This document shows, piece after piece, positions 52,861-62,142 of a stretch of 64,000 nucleotides of DNA. Source of the DNA: a bacterium (lineage in GTDB: Bacteria > Myxococcota_A > Polyangia > Nannocystales > Nannocystaceae); assembly GCA_024742475.1 (NCBI GenBank), contig JANSYI010000008.1, positions 124,001 through 188,000 of the forward strand. Direction: 5' to 3'. Both the position numbers and the translations under genes were made by a program. The notes under the pieces were generated by a model. The model saw nothing but the letters and a program-made list of their open reading frames with translations. It did not search any database and was not told the origin of the DNA. The stretch's first letter is position 1, and each line of letters starts with the position of its first letter.

Positions 52861-54120
52861 ATGGGGAAAGCGCGTTGCATTGGGCTCGGGCTGCTCGGCG
52901 TTGCCTTCGGGGCAGGCCTTGCATGTGAGTCATCAGAGAACGGCGATGGCAGCAGCGGCGGGTTCTGCCCTTCGCTCGAGGGCTACGTGAGCCCCTGCGA
53001 TGAGCCGACGACGTGCGCGCGCGCGCTCGCACGGGACTGCGGAGCCCTCGAGACGATCCTCCAGCCCGAAATTGCTGATGAAATCGCCAGCTGCATGTCG
53101 GCGCTGGGCCAGCCGATGGACTGCATCGACCGCGCGACCGACCTCTCGACGTCGTCGTCGATCGTCGAGGACTTCGCCACGGCGTTCTGCCTCGAGTGTG
53201 GCGATGGCTCGACCGCGTGCGAAGAGGAGCTGCTCTCGGGCGACGACGAGACGCCCAACGCCCGGGCGGGCCGGGTGGCCCGCGTGCTGACCCGTGACGC
53301 GCTCGAGCGGCTGCAAGACGAGTGCACGACGGGAGACGAGTGCGCGGCCGGCTTCGAGGACTGCGCCAAGCAGTTCCTCGCCCGCGACCTGCCCAGCGAG
53401 ACCGCCGCGTGCCTGGTCGATGGTGTCTACGACGACTACGACGAGGACTGTGGGTCGACCAGCAATGCCTCGGGCGACACCGACACGAGCGACTCCACGA
53501 GCCCGTCGGACCCGACGCTCGACCCGACCGGGGAAACCGACGCGGACCCCACGGGCGAGACCGAGGGCGACACTGAAGACGTCTGCAACCAGGTCGGCTG
53601 CGCATGCCAGTTCAACGAAGACTGCGCGGGCGCGCTGCTGTGTCCGATGGGCACGTGTGAAGAGCCGGCGCAGTGCGGCGACGACCCCTACGAGCCCAAC
53701 AACGGCGAAGTGCAGGCGTTCCTGCTCGACCCGATCACCGACGACGACGACCAAGGCAGCATGTTCTCGGCCGAGCTCGAGGCGGCGACCGACATCGACT
53801 GGTTCCGCTACGAGGGCTCCGACACGGCGTTCGCGATCGTCGGCCCCTACGCCCAGGTCAACGTCAACGCGCTCGAGCTGTGCATCTATGCCGAGTGCCT
53901 CAACGGCCTCGAGAACACCGACGTCACCTGCAACGAGGGCACGACGCAGCAGCCCTCTCCCAACGGCCGACCGGGCTGCTGCGGCACCGACAGCGGCGGC
54001 TTCGAGATCAACCTCAGCTGCGGCGGCGTCATCTCCGACGAGAGCGCCTTGGTCTTCATGAGCGTCGCTGGCTCCGAGCCCGGCGTCTGCCAAGAGTACA
54101 CGGTCACCTACAACTTCTGA
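52861..54120 (+). CDS. Cys-rich lipoprotein
   Basis: 419 residues. Signal ends GAGLAC (Cys about 21). A helical Cys-bearing domain (40-195) with CARALARDCGALETIL and MDCIDRATDL comes first, then a Ser/Thr/Asp linker. The C-terminal beta domain (about 270-419) has DPYEPNNGEVQAF, TDIDWFRYEGSDTAFAI and a final CQEYTVTYNF; this is like the pre-peptidase C-terminal (PPC) domain of secreted proteins. ATG 52861 is decided by TACGAG. The longer frame from 52768 has no signal peptide. Confidence 0.82.
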   Translation: MGKARCIGLGLLGVAFGAGLACESSENGDGSSGGFCPSLEGYVSPCDEPTTCARALARDCGALETILQPEIADEIASCMSALGQPMDCIDRATDLSTSSSIVEDFATAFCLECGDGSTACEEELLSGDDETPNARAGRVARVLTRDALERLQDECTTGDECAAGFEDCAKQFLARDLPSETAACLVDGVYDDYDEDCGSTSNASGDTDTSDSTSPSDPTLDPTGETDADPTGETEGDTEDVCNQVGCACQFNEDCAGALLCPMGTCEEPAQCGDDPYEPNNGEVQAFLLDPITDDDDQGSMFSAELEAATDIDWFRYEGSDTAFAIVGPYAQVNVNALELCIYAECLNGLENTDVTCNEGTTQQPSPNGRPGCCGTDSGGFEINLSCGGVISDESALVFMSVAGSEPGVCQEYTVTYNF

Positions 54121-54136
54121 GACTGGACCTCGCACG

Positions 54137-56341
54137 ATGAAACGACTTCCATGGTTCCCCCACAGCTTCGCGGCCGCGCTCCTTTGCGTGGGCGCTGCGG
54201 GCTGCAATCAGTCGGACTTCGGAGACATTCGCGGTGACATGGTCGAGGACGACGGAGACCCCGACGACGACGACGGCGGCGACGGCCCCGGCGGCAGCGC
54301 TCGGGACGAGGCCGACGTCGCGTGCGAGGTGCCCGACGATTGCGGCACCGGTGAGACCTGCGTCGACAACGTCTGCCAGATGCAGCGGTGCCAAGATGGC
54401 CCCTACCTCTCCGAGCTTCCGTTGGCGCCCAACCTGCGGTTCATGATCGACCGCGAGTTCGTCGTCGCCGACAGCACCTCCGCCGAAGGCAGCTTCTTCG
54501 TCGACGGGTACGCGCCTCAGGCGGGCTCGGTGGAGTACCCCGGGTCCTGGGACATGGGCTCGACCAACATCATCGATGTGGTCGGGGGCGACTTCTTCGG
54601 CTCCAACCCCGAGCTGTTTGCGGTCGCGACGGCCGGGAGCTCTCGCGTCCGCATCGGCGGCACGTCCGAGGACATCGAGATCGACGTCGGCTTTCCGCCG
54701 CACGCGCTCGCGGCCGGCGACACCGACGGCGACGACAAGGACGAGGTGTTCGTCCTGGGCCAGTTCGGCAACTACGCGCTATGCAACGTCGATGGCGGCG
54801 ACTGCCTCACCGGCTTCTTTCAAAATGGCAACGGCCGTGACGCGGGCATCGGCGACGTCGATGGCGACGGCCAGAACGAGGTCGTGCTCCTGCTCGAAAA
54901 CGGCGGCGACGCGGTCCTGTTCGTCCTCGAGGTCACCGGAGATGGCGAGGACTTCCAGGGTCCTGCCGGCTTCGACCTCACGGTCATCGACGTCGGCGAC
55001 CCCGACGGCGACGGCGTCGACGAGATCTTCGGCATCGAGGCCGGCGGAGCGTTCAGCGACGCCCAGCTGCACGCCTACACGGCCATGGGCGGCGCGGTCG
55101 CGGTGGTGAACTCGCAGGTCATCGACGACACCTCGATCGACCTGTCGTTCGGCGACCTCGACACCGACGAACGCGATGAGCTGATCGTGCTGCGCGAGGG
55201 CAGCGAGATCGAGCTGCTCAGCGGCCAAGAGGGCTCGATGCAGCTCGATGCCCAGTTCACGCACCTGCTGACCGACTCCAGCGCGCCGACCCGCATCGCT
55301 TCGGTCGACTTCGACGGCGACTCGCCCCGCACGTACCTGATGAGCGAGGAGCCGGTGCTTCTGCCCGGGCAGGTGCTGCCCGTGGCGCTCGGCCTCTTCC
55401 CTCCCTACGAAGAGGAGTTCAGCGACGGCGAAGCCTCGGTCGCAATCGGCCGCGCCGACTCGACCTCAGAGTCGTTCACCGACTCGATCTCACTGGACAT
55501 GGGCGTGGACATGGGCGTGAGCGTCGGCTTCTTCGACATCGCCAAGGCGGGCCTGGGCACGCGCATCAGCCAGTCGCTCAAGGTCTCCGAGACGCAGACG
55601 TTCCGCAAGAGCATCGGCACCCGCTTCTCGGCGCGCCCCGAGTCCTACTTCGAGGGCGAGCCCTACGGCGTCGTCACGATGACCTGCGGCTGCTTTCACG
55701 CCTACAAGTATCGGATTGAAGACCCGGCGGGCATGCTGGCCGACGGAGCCGACAGCGAGGAGTTCGTGCTCATCGTGCCGGTCGGAGGCTCGGAGATGCT
55801 CTGGTCGACGCGCCGCTACAACGCCATGGCCGAGGCCGTAGGCAACCTGCCGATCATGGAGGTGCCCTACAGGGTCGGCAACGTCGACTCCTATCCGCCG
55901 GGTCCCGAAAAACTCGACGGCTCGCCCATCCCCGAGGCGGACTTCGTGTTCACCGATCCCCCGAGCATTCTCGTCAGCGACGCGGGCAGCTCCGGCTTCC
56001 GCATGTCCGTCGGCGAAGACATGACCAACTCGATCTCCATGTCCACGAGCGTGGGCGTGCGCCTCGACGTCTCCAGCGAGATCCCGCTGCTCGGCGGTGG
56101 GGTCAAGTTCGGCGCCGACCTGGGCGTCGGCTGGGGCCAGGGGTACAGCGTGCGCGTGGGCGAGAGCGCCTTCTTCGGGGGCAACCTGCCGCCGCTGCCC
56201 GACAACCCCGACACGCCCGAGGACGAGTATCTCCAGTACGCCTACACGACGATGCCGTTCGTGTATCGCGAGCACTACACGGACGCCGAGGGCAACGACG
56301 CGGCCTACTACGTGATCAGCTACGCGGTCGGGCAAGAGTAG
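54137..56341 (+). CDS. VCBS-repeat lipoprotein with beta-rich C-terminal domain
   Basis: 734 residues. Signal ends GAAGC (Cys about 23), then an acidic linker and a small Cys cluster. Residues 130-410 hold propeller blades with Asp-rich loops (GDTDGDDKDEVF, GDVDGDGQNEVV, GDPDGDGVDEIF, GDLDTDERDELI). The last 300 residues are different: two segments of alternating polar and hydrophobic residues (TDSISLDMGVDMGVSVGF and NSISMSTSVGVRLDVSS), each followed by a Gly-rich loop and more strands. This resembles the hairpins of beta pore-formers, but I do not recognise a family. It lies 16 bases after the previous gene and is likely cotranscribed. Confidence 0.8.
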   Translation: MKRLPWFPHSFAAALLCVGAAGCNQSDFGDIRGDMVEDDGDPDDDDGGDGPGGSARDEADVACEVPDDCGTGETCVDNVCQMQRCQDGPYLSELPLAPNLRFMIDREFVVADSTSAEGSFFVDGYAPQAGSVEYPGSWDMGSTNIIDVVGGDFFGSNPELFAVATAGSSRVRIGGTSEDIEIDVGFPPHALAAGDTDGDDKDEVFVLGQFGNYALCNVDGGDCLTGFFQNGNGRDAGIGDVDGDGQNEVVLLLENGGDAVLFVLEVTGDGEDFQGPAGFDLTVIDVGDPDGDGVDEIFGIEAGGAFSDAQLHAYTAMGGAVAVVNSQVIDDTSIDLSFGDLDTDERDELIVLREGSEIELLSGQEGSMQLDAQFTHLLTDSSAPTRIASVDFDGDSPRTYLMSEEPVLLPGQVLPVALGLFPPYEEEFSDGEASVAIGRADSTSESFTDSISLDMGVDMGVSVGFFDIAKAGLGTRISQSLKVSETQTFRKSIGTRFSARPESYFEGEPYGVVTMTCGCFHAYKYRIEDPAGMLADGADSEEFVLIVPVGGSEMLWSTRRYNAMAEAVGNLPIMEVPYRVGNVDSYPPGPEKLDGSPIPEADFVFTDPPSILVSDAGSSGFRMSVGEDMTNSISMSTSVGVRLDVSSEIPLLGGGVKFGADLGVGWGQGYSVRVGESAFFGGNLPPLPDNPDTPEDEYLQYAYTTMPFVYREHYTDAEGNDAAYYVISYAVGQE

Positions 56342-56353
56342 CCCGTAACCCTG

Positions 56354-56359
56354 TAGACT
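56354..56359 (+). promoter_or_regulatory. -10-like TAGACT, leaderless start
   Basis: Six bases before ATG 56366, only 12 bases after the previous stop codon. Confidence 0.5.
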
Positions 56360-56365
56360 CCGCGC

Positions 56366-57619
56366 ATGGCCAGACCGATCGGTTGGCTCTCCTTGGGCCT
56401 GGTCGCGCTGCTCGGCGGCGGCTGTATCGAGTACCTCGAGCCGGGGGAGCTCGGACAGTTCCGCTACTTGGGCGACTACGTGGCCGAGGAGACGTTCCTC
56501 TTCACGCGTCCCGTCGCCGACCGCAACGGGGCCGTGTACGCGATCATGGGTGACCGTGACCTCGCCCAGACCGAAGCCACCGTCGGCTACCCGGCGGGCG
56601 GCGGCTGGCGGGGCCGCTGCGCCGTCCACCAGAACGTCGACCGCGGCCTGCACGGCTGGCTCGACACCGAGGTCGACCGCGGCTGGTACTGGTCGGGCGA
56701 CGCGCTGGTCGAGCTCGACGGGCTCAACTCCGACTGCCGTCAGATCCTCAGCCGCGATCCCAACTCGCAGACGCAGCTGGCCTTCAAGGCGGTCATCCCT
56801 CGCGTCAAGTGGACGCCATCGCGCCGCACGCTGGTGGCGCTGGTCAAGGCACCCAGCGATCCGGTGCCGTTCCAGGTCGTCGTCGACCTCGACATCCGTC
56901 GCTACACGCGCTTCGAGGAGTTCATCCCGCGCAACGCCGACAACGTCGTGTCGCTGGGCACGGGCCGCGAAGACGCGACCGAGGCGGGCTTCATGGTGGT
57001 GCGCTACGAGGTCGACGGCGACGAGGGTGCCGACCCCGACGTGCGCGTCGAGGCGCGCTTCCTCAACGCCGACGCCGAGGTCACCGACATCGTGCCGATC
57101 AGCGGGCTGGACGCGTTCGAGGAGGACGCGATGACCGGCTACATGCAGATCGGCGAGCACGGATGGGCGGCAGGCGTGCTCAATGACGGCACGGTCCTCA
57201 CCTTCGACCGCAACAGCTTCCGGCACATCACCGACACCGGGCCGCTCGAGCCCGTCGGCGTGCACCTGTGGGAGGACACGGCGTGGGTCGTGGGCATGGC
57301 CAACGGCCGGCCGAGCATCGCGGCGGTGGGGGCCAACGGCAACCTGGACGGCCCGGTCGTGTGGGCCGCGAGCGAGCGGCTCGCCGGGGCGCTGCGCACC
57401 AACGTCGTCATTCAAGACGATCGGTTCACGCCCATTCGCACCCTCTCCTGGGCCAACCCGGAGGCGCCGTTCGGCGAGTTCCCGCTGGTCGTGCCCAACT
57501 CCCCCTGGCAATACGCGATCGACACCTCGCTGATGATGATCGCCGGCCCGACCTACAGCTCGGGCGGTCAGTCCTTCGTCTCGCTCGCCGTGGGCCCCGT
57601 CGGCCTCTCGTACCCATGA
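56366..57619 (+). CDS. lipoprotein, beta-propeller-like
   Basis: 417 residues. Signal ends LLGGGC (Cys about 20). The rest is beta-rich with regular W/F-turn patterns (WYWSGDALVEL, MQIGEHGWAAGVLND, LWEDTAWVVGMANGRPSIAA), as in propellers. No catalytic motif. Its stop overlaps the porin start (ATGA), so the two act together or share a location. Confidence 0.8.
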   Translation: MARPIGWLSLGLVALLGGGCIEYLEPGELGQFRYLGDYVAEETFLFTRPVADRNGAVYAIMGDRDLAQTEATVGYPAGGGWRGRCAVHQNVDRGLHGWLDTEVDRGWYWSGDALVELDGLNSDCRQILSRDPNSQTQLAFKAVIPRVKWTPSRRTLVALVKAPSDPVPFQVVVDLDIRRYTRFEEFIPRNADNVVSLGTGREDATEAGFMVVRYEVDGDEGADPDVRVEARFLNADAEVTDIVPISGLDAFEEDAMTGYMQIGEHGWAAGVLNDGTVLTFDRNSFRHITDTGPLEPVGVHLWEDTAWVVGMANGRPSIAAVGANGNLDGPVVWAASERLAGALRTNVVIQDDRFTPIRTLSWANPEAPFGEFPLVVPNSPWQYAIDTSLMMIAGPTYSSGGQSFVSLAVGPVGLSYP

Positions 57620-58998
57620 GCCTCCGCATCTCCACGCTGCTCGGCGCCGGACTCCTGCTGGCGTCTTCCACCGCGGCCGCTGCACCCCCTCCCCCACCCG
57701 ACGTCCCGGACCCTGCCCCCGAGCCCGCGGCCGAAGCGGAGCCGCCGCCCGCGGCCCAGCCGGACCGGGACCCAGCGCAGACGGTGGAGCCCGAGCCCGT
57801 GCCGGCCCCGTCCGAGACGACCCCGCCACCCGAGCCCGAGAGCGAGCCCAAGAGCGACGAGAAGCCGAGGCCGTTCAAGACCGACTACCTCACGATCGAA
57901 GGCTACATCCAGCCGCAGTACACCTACCGCGTCCGCCGGGGAGCACGCCCGCGAGACCAACAGGAGTTCGGCGCCCAGCAGACCCGCGCGGGCCTCATCT
58001 TCGGAGGCAACGTGCTTCCCCGCTGGTCGTACCGCACCCACTTCGTCGTGGGCTCACAGATCACCGAAGTGGTCAGCGGCATCGACTCCGCCGACTACGA
58101 GGGCGACGGCTCGACCGAGGCGCTGAGCACCAACACGCGGTTGATCCCCGGCGTCGATCTGGAGCAGCTGTGGGTCAACTATCGACCGGTGCAGTACGTC
58201 TCCGATTCGGGCGTGGAGTGGGTCCGCCTCGACCTCAAGCTCGGCCAGATGCGGGTCCCATTCTCCAAGCAGAACAAGACCCAGAACAACTCGCTGCTCT
58301 TCCCTCGCCGCAACGCCGCGGTCACGAGCTTCCTCGTCGGGTCCGATCTCGGCGGTGAAGTCACGCTGAACGTCGCCGACGAGCGGTTCACGATCGCAGG
58401 GGGCGTCTTCAACGGTACGGGCCTCGCCGTCAACCGCGACAACCGCCGCGGTCCCCTATGGGCTGGTCGCTTCGAGGTCGCGCCGCTGGGCTCGCTCGGC
58501 AACTACGAGAGCGACCTCGAACGACACGAAAAGCCGGCGTTCGCCGTCGGCAGCGGCCTCCTCTACTCGCCGACCCGGCTGTTCGATTCGGCGGGCAACG
58601 ACACCCTCACCCGCTCGCGCGGCCTGCTCGTCTCCGCCTTCGCCAAGTTCGTCTACTACGGCTTCTACCTGCAAGGCGAGTTCATCCGCAGCCAGGTCAC
58701 CGACAACCTCTCCAGCCGCCCTTTCATCAGCACCGGCTCCTACGGCCAGCTGAGCTTCATGATCCCCAAGACCGAGAAGTTCTTCGTCGGTCCCAGCGGC
58801 AGCTTCGGCTGGACCGCCAGCGAGCAGGCCGTCAACCCGCTCAACCGCTACTACACCACCGACGGCATCTCCCTGTTCCTTCCCAACGAACACCGCGCCG
58901 ACGCCATCCGCGTGTCGCTGCTGTACCAAGCCGAGTGGTTCGTCGACGAGGGACAAAGCGCCCAGGGTGGCGTGATGCAGGTGCAGCTGAAGTTCTAG
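57616..58998 (+). CDS. OprP-like (phosphate-selective type) porin
   Basis: 460 residues. Signal peptide (1-23, ending AAAA), a Pro/Glu-rich periplasmic linker (25-90), then a long run of barrel strands. Porin O/P marks include GYIQPQYTYR, LKLGQMRVPFSKQNKT, SFLVGSDLGGEV and a C-terminal GGVMQVQLKF ending in Phe. It should be a trimeric outer-membrane channel; whether it prefers phosphate cannot be told. The Pro/Glu linker is long for the family and may cross the peptidoglycan. Confidence 0.9.
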   Translation: MSLRISTLLGAGLLLASSTAAAAPPPPPDVPDPAPEPAAEAEPPPAAQPDRDPAQTVEPEPVPAPSETTPPPEPESEPKSDEKPRPFKTDYLTIEGYIQPQYTYRVRRGARPRDQQEFGAQQTRAGLIFGGNVLPRWSYRTHFVVGSQITEVVSGIDSADYEGDGSTEALSTNTRLIPGVDLEQLWVNYRPVQYVSDSGVEWVRLDLKLGQMRVPFSKQNKTQNNSLLFPRRNAAVTSFLVGSDLGGEVTLNVADERFTIAGGVFNGTGLAVNRDNRRGPLWAGRFEVAPLGSLGNYESDLERHEKPAFAVGSGLLYSPTRLFDSAGNDTLTRSRGLLVSAFAKFVYYGFYLQGEFIRSQVTDNLSSRPFISTGSYGQLSFMIPKTEKFFVGPSGSFGWTASEQAVNPLNRYYTTDGISLFLPNEHRADAIRVSLLYQAEWFVDEGQSAQGGVMQVQLKF

Positions 58999-59004
58999 CG
59001 GCCG

Positions 59005-59021
59005 GGTCGCACTGCGCGACC
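59005..59021 (+). terminator. hairpin after the porin gene
   Basis: GGTCGC-ACTGC-GCGACC, a perfect 6-base stem starting 7 bases after the stop codon. No T-run. Confidence 0.45.
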
Positions 59022-59141
59022 AGACATCGCAGTAGAGGCTGTTTCGGGGTCGCGGAGTTCGGGCCTTCCATCCCTTGGCTTTGCTGGGCCGGGTCGCGTT
59101 GCGGTCCTCGGCGAGCTGGATCGATGCGGCGCGACCGGTGG

Positions 59142-59147
59142 TACACC
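59142..59147 (+). promoter_or_regulatory. -10-like TACACC, leaderless start
   Basis: Six bases before ATG 59154. Confidence 0.45.
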
Positions 59148-59153
59148 CGGCCC

Positions 59154-59939
59154 ATGTTTGCCAGCTTGGAGCTCTGCGCGCGGATCGAACGCGCGGTCGC
59201 CACCGACATCGGCCGCGCAGCGGTTGCCGCAGGGGGGTTCGAGATGCCGGTTGGGCGGGGAACCGCCGTCTTCGCGGGCGCAGACTCACCGCTAACCAAG
59301 GTCGTGGGTCTAGATCTGGACGTCGCCGCACTCGAAACGGTCGAGCGGACATTCGCAGAGCGCGGGGCAAAACCGACGATCGAGCTGCCCACGCTGGCCG
59401 AACCCGGGCTGGTCGAGGCGCTGGGGGAGGCCGGGTATCGAGCACGGGGGTTCGAGGACGTGCTCGCGCGGTCCACCGCGGGGGAGGCCACGACCTTGCC
59501 GGAGGGGGTCGTACTCGAAACCGTGCCCGACGCGGGTCTGGAGGACTGGCTCGACGTGTTGGTGGAGGGATTTGCTCATCCGGATGAAGAAGGACCCGTC
59601 GCCGTAGAGTCGTTCGCCCGCGAGGCCGTAAGGACGGCCGTGCGCGCGATGGCTGCCTCCTCGACGCGGGTACTCGCGCGTCGCGAAGGAGTCCCGGCGG
59701 GTGCCGCGAGTCTTTCGGTCGTCAGCGGGATCGCCTTCCTCTCCGGCGCTGCGACGCTGCCGGCACACCGACGTCGCGGGCTACAGACAGCGATGTTGGA
59801 GCACCGGCTCCGGTGGGCCCGTGACGCCGAAGCCGAGCTTGCGTGCATCACGACGGCGCCCGGCTCGAAGTCGAAGCAGAACGCTTTGCGGCGCGGGTTC
59901 ACGACGCTCTACACCCGGGTGCTCTTTGGCCGCCCGTGA
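59154..59939 (+). CDS. GNAT-family N-acetyltransferase
   Basis: 261 residues. The C-terminal half is a GNAT fold: GAASLSVVSGIAFLSGAATL leads into the acetyl-CoA loop HRRRGLQTAML, then the helix LEHRLRWARDAEAEL and a last NALRRGF strand. The N-terminal half (1-125) is another alpha/beta domain, possibly a decayed second GNAT. The substrate is unknown. Confidence 0.88.
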   Translation: MFASLELCARIERAVATDIGRAAVAAGGFEMPVGRGTAVFAGADSPLTKVVGLDLDVAALETVERTFAERGAKPTIELPTLAEPGLVEALGEAGYRARGFEDVLARSTAGEATTLPEGVVLETVPDAGLEDWLDVLVEGFAHPDEEGPVAVESFAREAVRTAVRAMAASSTRVLARREGVPAGAASLSVVSGIAFLSGAATLPAHRRRGLQTAMLEHRLRWARDAEAELACITTAPGSKSKQNALRRGFTTLYTRVLFGRP

Positions 59940-59987
59940 CCCAGACCATCACGGCTCAGAACAACGCGATCGCGGCAGGCGCCCACG

Positions 59988-60497
59988 ATGGACGGGCCGC
60001 TTCTCCATTAGTTCATCGATTGCATCTTCACCAACGCGAACCTCACAGAAGCGCTGTTCGAGGACTGCACATGGTCGCATTGCGAACTCTCCAATTGCGG
60101 CGTCCACGGGACTCGGTTTCGCCGAGCGAGAATCTCGCAGTCCCGTGCGCGTGGGGTTCAGTTCTTCAACTGTCATACGTTTGGTCTGGAGTTCGAGTTC
60201 ATCGAGTGCAACCTCAGCTATTCCTCGTTCTCTGGCCTGCATCTGCCTCGGACCAAGTTCAAGAATTGCAAGCTCAACGAGACCGACTTCCAAGAGTCGG
60301 AGCTCGTCGGCTCGGACTTCGAGGGCAGAGACCTCACCGGAACCATCTTCCATCGGACGAACCTGACGAAGTGCGACCTGAGTCAGGCCGAAGGCGTGTG
60401 TCTCGACCTCGAACACAACCGCGTCAAAGGCCTCAAGCTCTCACTGTCCGGAGCGACGTCGACCCTGGCTGCGCTTGGCATCGAGCTCGAGCTGTAG
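59988..60497 (+). pseudogene. pentapeptide-repeat gene interrupted by an in-frame TAG
   Basis: From ATG 59988 the frame reads seven codons and then meets TAG at 60009-60011. Beyond it, 161 codons stay open to the TAG at 60495-60497 and encode clear pentapeptide repeats (IFTNANLTEALFEDC, KFKNCKLNETDFQESELVGS, DFEGRDLTGTIFHRTNLTKC) and a typical closing NRVKGLKLSL...LGIELEL. This matches McbG/Qnr-like proteins, whose first repeat block would lie where the stop occurs. No ATG, GTG or TTG follows the TAG until far into the repeats. Codon use is less GC-rich than that of its neighbours, so the gene may have been acquired. Confidence 0.75.
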
Positions 60498-60621
60498 ATC
60501 CGGTCGCGCGCCTGTCGGCCGGCCGCGGGTCGAGGGTCTGTGGGCGGTGGTAGGACGCTCCCGCCAAGAACTCGTCCGAGTCGCTAGTTTCTTTCACGGA
60601 GTCACGGCGCGGACGCGACGA

Positions 60622-62112
60622 ATGGCGATGAGTGACTCGCGATACGTCGTCACAGCCTGGCCATGGGTCCTCGGCTTGGCACTGGTCGGCTGTGACCCGT
60701 CCCGCTCTGGTCCGCCGACGGGGGCCGCGACGACCGGCGACGCGGCGACTTCGAGCGCAGATGCGGGGCCCGCTTCGGCCACGAGCCCGCCCGGTGGCTC
60801 CTCGAACGACCCTACAGCCACCTCGTACGCCCCCGAAAGCAGCGGCACGGGGAGTGATGCGACCACCACGTCCGGTGGTGCGAGCGAGACGACCGGTGAG
60901 CATCCGCCGCCGGATGGGACCACGACGTCGTCGAGCGGCTCGGACGCATCGAGTTCATCGGGATCATCGTCTGGCTCGAGCTCGGAGGAGTCGTCTTCTT
61001 CCACGGGTGATCCGGTCGATGCCGACCCGTGGACCTTCGCGCTCCCGCTCGACGTGACGCCTCGCTATCTGGAGCGTCTGGGCGACGACTCGATCGTCGT
61101 GGTGGCCGAGGACCTCGAGGCGGAGCGGGTCGTGGTCATCGGCCTCGACGACGCCGGCGAGGAGCAGTTCGAACATCAGTTCGACGGCTTCGAGGGGCAG
61201 ATCTGGGGATCGGAACCTCAAGGGGACTGGGGGCAGACCGAGTTCTACACGCCGCGGCTCGTTTCGAGCTCCGCGGTGCGCGGTGTCGATGAACTCCTGC
61301 TGGTCGTCGCGTCGACCGTGTATTCGTTCGACCCGGCTCTTGGAACGCTGGTCGAAACCCCGATCTCGGGAGGTGGGATTCCCCTCCCCGGCGGTGGGTA
61401 TGCGCCGCTCGAAGTCGAGCTGGTGGCTGCCGGCCCGGATGGTCGAGTCGCGACGAGGGGACACAACTGGTGGGCCGACTTCGCGATCTTCAGCTATGAC
61501 CCCATGCTGCAGGTCGACTTCATCAAGGACGAGTGGGGCGGCGGGTTCGTCGAGCTCGGACAGCAAGTCATCCGAACCAGCGCGTCCGGATACGTCCTGA
61601 GCGGAGGAACGACTCTTTACGGCCAGGGGGAGTCGAATGGGGGCATTCGGGCCTATGATCCCGATGCTCAGTACTCGGTTTTGGCGGTCGTTCCGCTGGT
61701 CCATACCAGCTGGGAAGGCGGATTCATGCACTCTGCGTTCTCGTGCATGGCCGAGCTGAACGACGGCACCATTGCCGTCGTGAGGGGCTACGCCGACATC
61801 GATGGCGGGGTGGATCCGGCATGGACCGCATTCGAACGCTGGACCATCGACGATACGCTCCTATCCTCGTTTCCCCTGCCCATCGACGCTTGGGGCACCA
61901 CCTGCGCGCCGGCAGTCGACGCCTCCGGTGCATACATCGCGGTTCAGGATCAGCTCGTTCACATGACCCCAGACGGTGTCCCCTCGATCGTCGCCGATGA
62001 GGCCACGGGGATGTTCATCGACGTGGCGTTGGCGCCCGGCAACCTGAAGGTGGTACTGGAAGAGGGGGCGGACGGGACTGGCGTGGTGCGTGCCCTCTCC
62101 ATCGATCCGTAG
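60622..62112 (+). CDS. lipoprotein with long Ser/Thr/Gly linker and propeller-like domain
   Basis: 496 residues. Signal ends GLALVGC (Cys about 20). Residues 25-130 are Ser/Thr/Gly/Pro-rich. The C-terminal domain (about 135-496) has repeated strands such as TPRYLERLGDDSIVVVAEDL, YVLSGGTTLYGQGE and AVDASGAYIAVQDQLVHM, typical of PQQ-like or similar propellers. ATG 60628 is an alternative start. No TAnnnT element at the usual spacing; an ACGGAG lies upstream. Confidence 0.82.
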   Translation: MAMSDSRYVVTAWPWVLGLALVGCDPSRSGPPTGAATTGDAATSSADAGPASATSPPGGSSNDPTATSYAPESSGTGSDATTTSGGASETTGEHPPPDGTTTSSSGSDASSSSGSSSGSSSEESSSSTGDPVDADPWTFALPLDVTPRYLERLGDDSIVVVAEDLEAERVVVIGLDDAGEEQFEHQFDGFEGQIWGSEPQGDWGQTEFYTPRLVSSSAVRGVDELLLVVASTVYSFDPALGTLVETPISGGGIPLPGGGYAPLEVELVAAGPDGRVATRGHNWWADFAIFSYDPMLQVDFIKDEWGGGFVELGQQVIRTSASGYVLSGGTTLYGQGESNGGIRAYDPDAQYSVLAVVPLVHTSWEGGFMHSAFSCMAELNDGTIAVVRGYADIDGGVDPAWTAFERWTIDDTLLSSFPLPIDAWGTTCAPAVDASGAYIAVQDQLVHMTPDGVPSIVADEATGMFIDVALAPGNLKVVLEEGADGTGVVRALSIDP

Positions 62113-62142
62113 CCGTTGAAGGCGCCTTGGGGGAGGCCAACT

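Noticed and set aside
60009..60011. Recoding of TAG as an amino acid
   Set aside because: TAG is a normal stop for several genes here (for example 32240, 48730, 58998), and I see no recoding element. A nonsense mutation is simpler.
59949..60416. A 155-codon minus-strand frame rich in Leu and Glu
   Set aside because: It is the reverse complement of pentapeptide repeats on the plus strand, which mimics a regular Leu/Glu pattern.
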